Source: Bacteroidales bacterium (GTDB lineage Bacteria > Bacteroidota > Bacteroidia > Bacteroidales > UBA932). From it: a stretch of DNA of 64,000 bases. The stretch covers positions 39,838 through 103,837 of the forward strand of contig JAFWPA010000005.1 of assembly GCA_017509685.1 (NCBI GenBank). Direction: 5' to 3'. Shown here piece after piece: positions 57,827-64,000 of this stretch. A model generated the notes under the pieces. That model was not told the origin of the DNA and searched no databases. It saw nothing but the letters and a program-made list of their open reading frames with translations. Position numbers and translations under genes: made by a program. Positions within the stretch are counted from its first letter, which is position 1; every line of letters starts with the position of its first letter.

Positions 57827-58753
57827 CTAGTATTCCACTTTATTCAGGAACAGTGCGTGTCCTGGCACTGATTCACCGGCATCCGAACGGGTGCCGGTTG
57901 CTATTAGCTCCCCTATCCACTCCGGAGCATGCTTCCCCCGTCCCACTTCAATCAATGACCCAACGGTAGCCCGGACCATGTTCCTAAGGAATCTGTCCGC
58001 TGCTATGCGAAAATACCAGTACTGAGATGAGGCATGCGGAAAGACTGTCCCGGGGAACTCCGTTCCGCTTCGCTCCACTCCGGCCCCTCCCACTGTCTCC
58101 TGCGTCCCTGCGGGGCTTGTATCCAGCGGGCCCCTCCCCCTATACTTGTCCGGGGGTGGACAAGTCCCCGGGACAGTCTTTCCTCCTGCCTCACCCATTA
58201 TCTGAACATGGGAGGGAGTGTATGGTTCCCAGTGGGCTTCGAAGACGGTGCAGATGGAGGTTTTGTTGTCTCCGCCGGTCTTTTCAAAACAGGAGAAGTC
58301 GTGGGTGCCCAGCAGGAACTGGCAGGCGGCGTTCATGGCGTCGAAATCCAGGGTGGGATAGCCGCAGAGCCATGAATAGGAGCGCACGAAGGGGTCTTTC
58401 TGCCTGTGGATGAAATAAGTATACTCACGGCGTCTGGCGCTGAAACGGGCATGCAAATCATCGGCTACGGGAGAGACCGAAAGAATGGCGATGCCGTGGG
58501 GTAACATGGCATTTAATTTGTAGATAAAATCCGATGCTTCGAAGGGCAGGACACCGTCCCAGTCAAAGTGGGCCACGTAGTTCACGGCGTGTACGCCGGT
58601 ATCGGTACGGCCCGCGCCGGTAACGGCCACAGGACGGTTCAGGAGACGGGAAAGAGTGGTCTCCAGACAGGCCTGCACAGACGGAGAAGAGGGCTGGATT
58701 TGCCAGCCGCAAAAATCTGTTCCGTCGTAGGAGAGGCAAAGGAAATAACGCAT
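57827..58753 (-). CDS. truA: tRNA pseudouridine synthase A with a repeat-encoded insertion
   Basis: TruA makes pseudouridine at tRNA positions 38-40. RYFLCLSYDGTDFCGWQIQP opens the protein, the catalytic Asp is in VTGAGRTDTGVHAVNYVAHF (about residue 52), and FRIAADRFLRNMVRATVGSL is the C-terminal signature. At 308 residues it is about 50 longer than normal. The surplus (residues about 190-239, rich in Gly/Pro/Thr) coincides with a palindromic element and sits just before the last conserved block. The frame is open through it. The start ATG at 58753 lies three bases after a -7 box. Confidence 0.92.
   Translation of the reverse strand: MRYFLCLSYDGTDFCGWQIQPSSPSVQACLETTLSRLLNRPVAVTGAGRTDTGVHAVNYVAHFDWDGVLPFEASDFIYKLNAMLPHGIAILSVSPVADDLHARFSARRREYTYFIHRQKDPFVRSYSWLCGYPTLDFDAMNAACQFLLGTHDFSCFEKTGGDNKTSICTVFEAHWEPYTPSHVQIMGEAGGKTVPGTCPPPDKYRGRGPLDTSPAGTQETVGGAGVERSGTEFPGTVFPHASSQYWYFRIAADRFLRNMVRATVGSLIEVGRGKHAPEWIGELIATGTRSDAGESVPGHALFLNKVEY
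58038..58183. repeat. Palindromic element with 19-bp inverted repeats inside truA
   Basis: GGAAAGACTGTCCCGGGGA (58038-58056) is repeated exactly inverted at 58165-58183. A subterminal hairpin ACTTGTCC/GGACAAGT lies at 58144-58165. The 146-bp unit resembles a MITE or REP-type element and is translated in frame as part of truA. Confidence 0.85.
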
Positions 58754-58756
58754 ATG

Positions 58757-58764
58757 CAAATGTA
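58757..58764 (-). promoter_or_regulatory. -7 box three bases before the truA ATG
   Basis: Minus strand TACATTTG; transcription would begin at the start codon. Confidence 0.5.
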
Positions 58765-58773
58765 ATAAAATAT

Positions 58774-59766
58774 ATGGAAAGCGTAAACATTCGTAAACTC
58801 AACGAACGCATTCAAAAGGAAAGTTCTTTCGTAGACATCCTCACCCTGGAAATGGGCAAGGTGATTGTGGGACAGAAACACCTGGTGGACAACCTTCTCA
58901 TCGGCCTGCTCAGCGGCGGCCACATTCTGCTGGAAGGTGTTCCCGGCCTGGCCAAGACCCTGGCCATCAACACGTTGTCCCAGGCGGTAGACGCCAAGTT
59001 CAGCCGCATCCAGTTCACCCCGGACCTGCTGCCCGCCGACGTAATCGGCACCCTCATCTACTCCCAGAAGAAGGAGAGCTTCGAGGTGCACAAGGGCCCC
59101 ATCTTCGCCAACTTCGTGCTGGCCGATGAAATCAACCGTTCCCCGGCAAAAGTACAGAGCGCCCTGCTGGAAGCCATGCAGGAGCACCAGGTAACCATCG
59201 GCGAGAATACCTTCAAGCTGCCGGAGCCGTTCCTGGTGATGGCCACGCAGAACCCCATCGAGCAGGAGGGCACCTATCCCCTGCCCGAGGCCCAGGTAGA
59301 CCGTTTCATGCTCAAGGTGGTGGTTTCCTATCCCAAGAAGGAAGAGGAGCGCCTCATCATCCGCATGAACAACAGCGGAGAATTCCCCAAGGCCAACGCC
59401 GTGGTGAAGCCGGAAGACATCATCCGCGCCCGTGAGGTGGTGAAGGACGTGTACATGGACGAAAAGATTGAGCGCTACATCGTGGACATTGTCTATGCCA
59501 CCCGTACGCCCGCCGAATACGGTCTTAAGGAACTGGAAGGCTTCATTTCCTACGGCGCCTCCCCGCGTGCCAGCATCTCCCTGGCCATGGCTTCCAAGGC
59601 CTACGCCTTCATCAAACGCCGCGGCTACGTGATTCCGGAGGATGTGCGTGCCGTGTGCAACGAGGTCCTGCGTCACCGTATTGGCCTGACTTATGAAGCC
59701 GAGGCCGAAAATGTGACCCCCGAGCAGATTATCGAGAAGATAATTAATGCAGTGATTGTCCCTTAA
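58774..59766 (+). CDS. MoxR-type AAA+ ATPase of the Bat operon
   Basis: A 330-residue MoxR ATPase, thought to act as a chaperone for the VWA proteins downstream. Walker A is GHILLEGVPGLAKTLAI (about residues 50-66), Walker B FVLADEINRSPAK, and sensor 1 VMATQNPIEQEGTYPLPEAQ. The C-terminal lid domain carries YGASPRASISLAMASKA. It starts the operon and its stop overlaps the DUF58 start. Confidence 0.94.
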   Translation: MESVNIRKLNERIQKESSFVDILTLEMGKVIVGQKHLVDNLLIGLLSGGHILLEGVPGLAKTLAINTLSQAVDAKFSRIQFTPDLLPADVIGTLIYSQKKESFEVHKGPIFANFVLADEINRSPAKVQSALLEAMQEHQVTIGENTFKLPEPFLVMATQNPIEQEGTYPLPEAQVDRFMLKVVVSYPKKEEERLIIRMNNSGEFPKANAVVKPEDIIRAREVVKDVYMDEKIERYIVDIVYATRTPAEYGLKELEGFISYGASPRASISLAMASKAYAFIKRRGYVIPEDVRAVCNEVLRHRIGLTYEAEAENVTPEQIIEKIINAVIVP

Positions 59767-60647
59767 TGACACCAGAAGAGTTAATAAAGAAGGTACGTAA
59801 GATCGAGATCCGGACCAAGGCGCTGAGCCACCAGATCTTCGCGGGAGAATACCATTCGGCGTTCAAGGGACGCGGTATGGCGTTCAGCGAAGTGCGGGAG
59901 TATCAGTACGGGGACGACGTCCGCAACATGGACTGGAACGTGACGGCCCGTATGAGCGCCCCTTATGTGAAGGTGTTCGAGGAAGAGCGTGAACTCACCG
60001 TGGTGCTGCTGGTGGACATCAGCCGCAGCGGCCTGTTCGGCACGCAGGGTAAGACCAAGCGGGAACAGATTGCCGAAATTGCGGCCACGCTGGCCTTCAG
60101 CGCCATCCTCAACAACGACAAAGTGGGCTGCATCCTGTTCAGCGACCGCGTGGAGAAGTTCATCTCCCCGGGCAAGGGCCGCACCCATTTCCTGCACATC
60201 ATCCGGGAAATCCTGGAGTGGGAGCCCCAGCACGACGGCACGGATATCGGCGAAGCCCTGCGCTACCTCACCAATGCCATCAAGAAGAAGTGCACGGCCT
60301 TCGTCCTCAGCGACATGCTGGATGTACAGGCCGATGGTACCCCGCGCTACGAAGAAGCGCTGAAGGTGGCCGTGAACCGCCACGACGTCTCCGTGATCCG
60401 CGTCACCGACCCGCGGGAGCAGAGCATCCCGAATATCGGCCTGGTGCACGCGAAGGACGCCGAAACCGGCGCCTCCCGCTGGATCAACACCGGCTCCCGC
60501 AGCGTGCGGGACGCCTATGCCCGGTGGTTCCAGTCCTCTACCGCCCAGGCCGACCGCCTTTTCCTGAAGTACCAGGTGGACCACGTGGACATTGCCACCC
60601 ATGAGGACTACGTCCACGGTCTTATGGCTTTATTCCATAGAAGATGA
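59766..60647 (+). CDS. DUF58 protein of the Bat operon
   Basis: A 293-residue DUF58 protein, with the motif GRGMAFSEVREYQYGDDVRNMDWNVTA at residues 38-64 and a von Willebrand A-like fold beginning VVLLVDISRSGLFG (MIDAS-type DxS). It regularly accompanies MoxR. It starts one base inside the moxR stop (TAATGA) and overlaps the next gene by four bases. Confidence 0.9.
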   Translation: MTPEELIKKVRKIEIRTKALSHQIFAGEYHSAFKGRGMAFSEVREYQYGDDVRNMDWNVTARMSAPYVKVFEEERELTVVLLVDISRSGLFGTQGKTKREQIAEIAATLAFSAILNNDKVGCILFSDRVEKFISPGKGRTHFLHIIREILEWEPQHDGTDIGEALRYLTNAIKKKCTAFVLSDMLDVQADGTPRYEEALKVAVNRHDVSVIRVTDPREQSIPNIGLVHAKDAETGASRWINTGSRSVRDAYARWFQSSTAQADRLFLKYQVDHVDIATHEDYVHGLMALFHRR

Positions 60648-61576
60648 AGTTGTTAGCAATCATATTGGCCGCCGTCATCAATCCGGGAAACGCTTTCCTG
60701 GAGCCGTTGCAGCCGCGGGATTCCATCCTGGTGGGAGACCAGTTGCGTTACGGTTTCCAGCTCACGGACGTGGCCGAAGGAACCCCGCTGCTCCTGCCGG
60801 AATTCCAGCCGGAGAAAGACGCTCCGCTGGAAATTCTCACGGAGTGGCAGCTGGATTCCGTGCGGGTTTCCAAGCGCAAGGAGACGCCGGTACGCTATAC
60901 TATTAAAGGTTCCGTGGTGATTACCGCCTTCATGGGCGGCACCTACGAGCTCCCGGACATTCCGGTGCTGCTGGACCGCGACACCCTGGTGTTCAAGGCC
61001 CCCGAACCCATGTTAGTGACGGAGCTTCCCGTGGATATGGAAAGCTTCCAGCCCCACGACATCAAGCCGCAGGTGAAGTTCCCCTATACCCTGAAGGAAC
61101 TGTTCCCCTGGATTTACGGGATTGCCATGGGCGGCATGCTCATCGCAGCCCTCATCCTGTGGCTGGTAACCCGGAAGAAGAAGGCCGAAGAAGAGGCCGC
61201 CAACGCCGAACCGGCCCACGTGCGCGCCCTGCGCAAACTGGACAAGTTCCGCGGAGACAAATACTGGAAGCCGGACCAGCAGAAGACGTTCTACTCCGGC
61301 GTTACGGACACCCTGCGCGAGTACATTGCCGCCCGCTACGGCGTGGGCGCCATGGAAATGACCACCGCCGAAATCTTCGAAGGGATGAAGGGCACCGACG
61401 TGCCCGAAGACCTGTATCAGCAGATGAAGGAGCTCTTTGAACGGGCAGACTTCGTGAAGTTCGCCAAGTACACCGCCACCGACGAAGAGAACGCCCAGGT
61501 ACTCCCCCAGGCCGTACATTTCGTCACCGCCACGTACCAGACAGAAATAGAAGAGGAGGCAAAAGATGTTCTTTGA
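60644..61576 (+). CDS. Membrane protein of the Bat operon (DUF4381-like)
   Basis: The 310 residues have an N-terminal signal-like segment, an Ig-like periplasmic domain (residues 20-140), one membrane helix at about residues 160-178 (WIYGIAMGGMLIAALILWLV) and a helical cytoplasmic domain with KTFYSGVTDTLREYIAARYG. This matches the protein usually found between DUF58 and BatA in Bacteroidota. It may hold the VWA proteins at the membrane. Confidence 0.8.
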   Translation: MKLLAIILAAVINPGNAFLEPLQPRDSILVGDQLRYGFQLTDVAEGTPLLLPEFQPEKDAPLEILTEWQLDSVRVSKRKETPVRYTIKGSVVITAFMGGTYELPDIPVLLDRDTLVFKAPEPMLVTELPVDMESFQPHDIKPQVKFPYTLKELFPWIYGIAMGGMLIAALILWLVTRKKKAEEEAANAEPAHVRALRKLDKFRGDKYWKPDQQKTFYSGVTDTLREYIAARYGVGAMEMTTAEIFEGMKGTDVPEDLYQQMKELFERADFVKFAKYTATDEENAQVLPQAVHFVTATYQTEIEEEAKDVL

Positions 61577-62555
61577 GTATCCATACCTTCTCTGGCTGCT
61601 GGCTGTTCCGGCGCTGCTGGTGCTCCGCTATCTTTGGATAGAGTGGAAGGACCGGCGGGCGCATATGCGGGTATCGGCCCTGGATGCCTGGAAAGCCGGC
61701 GGAAGGTCGGTTTTCGAGATTCTGCGTCACCTGCCCTTTGTGCTGCGTATCGCGGCGCTGTGCCTGCTGGTGGTGGCCATTGCCCGGCCGCGTTCCTCTT
61801 CTTTGGTTGAAAAGGTGGACACGGAGGGCATTGACATCATGTTCGCCATGGACGTTTCCACCTCCATGCTGGCCCGGGATTTCACGCCGGACCGCTTGAG
61901 CGCCGCCAAGGATATCGCCATCGAGTTCATCGCCCAGCGGCCCAGCGACCGCATGGGTATCGTGGTCTTTGCTGGCGAAAGCTACACGCAGTGCCCGCTC
62001 ACCACGGACCGCGCCACCCTCATCAACCTGATGAAGGACGTGCAGACGGACCTCATCGAGGACGGCACAGCCATCGGCAACGGCCTGGCCACCGCCGTGG
62101 CGCGTATGAAGGACTCCGACGCCAAGAGCCGCGTGGTGATCCTGCTCACCGACGGTGTGAACAATATGGGCGAGATAGATCCCGCCATGGCCACGGAGAT
62201 TGCCAAGACCTACGGAATCAGGGTCTATACCATTGGCGTAGGTGCCAACGGGCAGGCCCCCTACCCGGTGCAGACGCCCTGGGGCATCGAACTCCGGAAC
62301 ATTCCTGTAGAGATTGACGAGCCCCTGCTGCAAAACATCGCCGACGGCACCGGCGGGCGCTATTTCCGCGCCACGGACAACACCAAGCTGGCCGAGATTT
62401 ACGCCGAAATCGGCAAGATGGAGAAGACCCGCACCAGCGTGGATTCCTTCCCTGTGTATAAGGATCTGTTTACGGGTTACGCCATTGCTGCACTTGTCTG
62501 TCTCCTGCTGGAAGTGCTGCTGGGCGTCATTTTAAGGAGGATGCCGGTATGTTGA
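61566..62555 (+). CDS. batA: BatA-like VWA membrane protein
   Basis: A 329-residue protein with N-terminal hydrophobic segments, a VWA domain and a C-terminal membrane helix. The MIDAS motif is IMFAMDVSTSMLARDF (DxSxS), with TDRATLINL and VVILLTDGVNNMGEID as the other metal-ion positions. Bat proteins were named for aerotolerance in Bacteroides fragilis; later work left the mechanism open. It overlaps both neighbours. Confidence 0.9.
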   Translation: MFFEYPYLLWLLAVPALLVLRYLWIEWKDRRAHMRVSALDAWKAGGRSVFEILRHLPFVLRIAALCLLVVAIARPRSSSLVEKVDTEGIDIMFAMDVSTSMLARDFTPDRLSAAKDIAIEFIAQRPSDRMGIVVFAGESYTQCPLTTDRATLINLMKDVQTDLIEDGTAIGNGLATAVARMKDSDAKSRVVILLTDGVNNMGEIDPAMATEIAKTYGIRVYTIGVGANGQAPYPVQTPWGIELRNIPVEIDEPLLQNIADGTGGRYFRATDNTKLAEIYAEIGKMEKTRTSVDSFPVYKDLFTGYAIAALVCLLLEVLLGVILRRMPVC

Positions 62556-63553
62556 TGTTCGCCAATCCCGTTTACCTGTACCTGCTTCTGCTGGTACCGC
62601 TGTTCCTGCTGGGTTACGGCTTGCTGCGCTATTTCCGTGCACGCCGTATCAAGGCTTTCGGAGACCCGGCCCTGGTGAACGCCCTCATGCCTTCCTGGTC
62701 CCGTTCCAAGGGATGGGTGAAGGCGGTGCTGTTCTCCCTGGCCTTTGCGTTCTTCGTGCTGGGCCTGGCCCGGCCGCGCACCGGCGCCAAACTGGCCGAA
62801 AGGACCACCAAGGGCGCCGAGATCATCGTGGCGCTGGACGTTTCCAACTCCATGCTGGCGCAGGATTACTCCCCCAACCGCCTGGAGCGCGCCAAACTGG
62901 CCATCTCCCGGCTCACGGACCGCTTGCAGGAAGACCGCATCGGCCTGGTGATTTTTGCCGGAACGTCCTTCGTGCAGTTGCCCGTGACAACGGACTACGT
63001 GAGCGCCAAGATGTTCCTGGGCAGCATAGACACCGGTTCCATTCCCGTACAGGGAACGGCCATCGGAGATGCTATCCGCCTCAGTATCAAGAGCTTCAGC
63101 GCCCAGAGCGAGAAAAGCCGCGTGATCATCGTCATCTCCGACGGTGAAAACCACGAGGACGATCCCGTGGCGGCGGCCAAACAGGCGGCCGAACTGGGCA
63201 TCAAGGTATACACCATCGGTGTGGGATCGGCCGAAGGCCAGCCCATCCCCGTGAACGGGGAACTCCTGAAAGACAAGGACGGAAACATCGTGGTCACCCG
63301 GCTGGACGAAGAGACGCTGCGCAACGTGGCCAAGGCCGGCGGCGGCGCCTACATCCACGCCGGCGGGGAGGAATTCGGCCTGAATCCCATCATCCAGGAC
63401 ATCCGCAGCATGGAGGATGAGGAATTCGGCAGCGTGGTGTTCGAGGAATACGACGAACAGTATATGTATTTCTTCGGGATCGCCCTGCTGCTGTTGGTAC
63501 TGGAAATGCTCATCGGAGAGCGCAAACCGCGCCGGAAACTGTTTGAGGTATGA
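62549..63553 (+). CDS. batB: BatB-like VWA membrane protein
   Basis: A 334-residue paralogue of BatA with the same layout: hydrophobic N-terminus, MIDAS motif IIVALDVSNSMLAQDYSPNR, TTDYVSAKMFL, VIIVISDGENHEDDPV, and a final membrane helix. The two probably work as a pair. It overlaps BatA by seven bases and BatC by four. Confidence 0.9.
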   Translation: MLMFANPVYLYLLLLVPLFLLGYGLLRYFRARRIKAFGDPALVNALMPSWSRSKGWVKAVLFSLAFAFFVLGLARPRTGAKLAERTTKGAEIIVALDVSNSMLAQDYSPNRLERAKLAISRLTDRLQEDRIGLVIFAGTSFVQLPVTTDYVSAKMFLGSIDTGSIPVQGTAIGDAIRLSIKSFSAQSEKSRVIIVISDGENHEDDPVAAAKQAAELGIKVYTIGVGSAEGQPIPVNGELLKDKDGNIVVTRLDEETLRNVAKAGGGAYIHAGGEEFGLNPIIQDIRSMEDEEFGSVVFEEYDEQYMYFFGIALLLLVLEMLIGERKPRRKLFEV

Positions 63554-64000
63554 GAAAGTTCGTTTGCATATTGCTGGCTTTGAGCCTGTCCGTGGCCGCC
63601 TTCGCGCAGAAGGCCGACCTCCGTCGCGGCAACCGGCAGTTCAAGAAAGGAGAATACGCGCAGGCCGATATCAGTTACCGCAAGGGCCTGATGCAGGATA
63701 CGTCCTCCGTGGCGGCCCACTACAACCTGGGCAACAACCTGTACCGCCAGGAGAACTTTGACGAAGCCGCCAAGCAGTTCGACGCCTCCCAGCTCACCGC
63801 CGGGGACGTGCCCTTCGCGGCCGATTACTATTACAACCGCGGAGACATCGCCATGGCCCAGCAGGACTGGCAGACGGCCGTGAACATGCTCAAGGAAAGC
63901 CTGCGACGCAATCCCGGGGACCTGGACGCCAAGGAGAACTACATCTATGCCCGCAACAAGCTGATGGAGCAACAGCAACAACAGCAACGACAGCAACAAC
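63550..64000 (+). CDS. batC: BatC-like TPR protein, 3' end beyond the window
   Basis: The first 150 residues are visible. A signal peptide (ending AFAQ) is followed by TPR-type repeats (KGEYAQADISYRKGL, SVAAHYNLGNNLYRQENFDEAAKQF, YYYNRGDIAMAQQDWQTAV). The last visible codons are mostly Gln (CAG/CAA), a low-complexity run often seen in BatC. It follows BatB by four-base overlap. Confidence 0.85.
   Translation, partial: MRKFVCILLALSLSVAAFAQKADLRRGNRQFKKGEYAQADISYRKGLMQDTSSVAAHYNLGNNLYRQENFDEAAKQFDASQLTAGDVPFAADYYYNRGDIAMAQQDWQTAVNMLKESLRRNPGDLDAKENYIYARNKLMEQQQQQQRQQQ

Noticed and set aside
63910-64000. CAG/CAA run at the window end as a tandem repeat or CRISPR-like feature
   Set aside because: It is the poly-Gln coding stretch of the BatC-like gene.

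Overview
The window reads as chromosome of a member of Bacteroidota, most likely order Bacteroidales, with unusually high G+C (about 60% by eye). The evidence is SusC/SusD genes, many MKK-type lipoproteins, an exbB-exbD-exbD operon, the Bat operon, and promoters with the Bacteroidota form TTTG-N19-21-TAnnTTTG instead of TTGACA/TATAAT. Gene density is high, no gap exceeds 300 bases, and I see no rRNA, tRNA, CRISPR array or transposase gene. Family or genus cannot be fixed from the sequence alone.

Layout. 1-8642: beta-glucoside/cellobiose use (cut GH94 phosphorylase, two GH3 lipoproteins, two secreted esterases). 8713-14202: housekeeping (queA, dprA, gph, PAS protein, tatD, ansA). 14305-16629: an ExbB/ExbD motor operon. 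16837-17319: an orphan regulator-like protein. 17321-31999: a LacI-family regulator divergent from a long operon of ribokinase, sugar transporter, SusC, SusD, three tandem ADP-ribosylglycohydrolase-family lipoproteins, an esterase and a small lipoprotein, closed by a terminator. 32050-36815: asnS, udk, a TonB-like protein, and an M16 peptidase split over two frames. 36812-39016: recQ. 39191-48214: FKBP isomerase, DUF3127 protein, dnaG, metG, dsbD, YigZ, SPFH protein. 48307-54983: pRiA4b-like protein, miaA, then serine metabolism (serC, serA, DUF1015, sdaA) and an rRNA/tRNA methyltransferase. 55152-58753: glyA, a secreted nuclease, truA. 58774-64000: moxR-DUF58-batA-batB-batC, running off the end.

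Main points of interest. (1) The 13.5-kb operon looks like a variant of the ribose-utilisation (rus) loci of Bacteroides: outer-membrane capture, three divergent ADP-ribose/N-glycoside hydrolase candidates, inner-membrane sugar import and ribokinase, with a CG-centred palindrome in the leader as the likely LacI-family operator. (2) The heptamer GGCCGAT/ATCGGCC occurs about 90 times by eye, several-fold above chance, and appears to override codon preference, so it may be a genome-wide signal word. (3) Palindromic elements with an outer inverted repeat and inner hairpins sit in frame inside truA and dsbD, and a third lies between the DUF1015 gene and sdaA; this suggests small mobile repeats that tolerate being translated. 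(4) Several promoters lie only 3-9 bases before the start codon, implying leaderless or nearly leaderless mRNAs.
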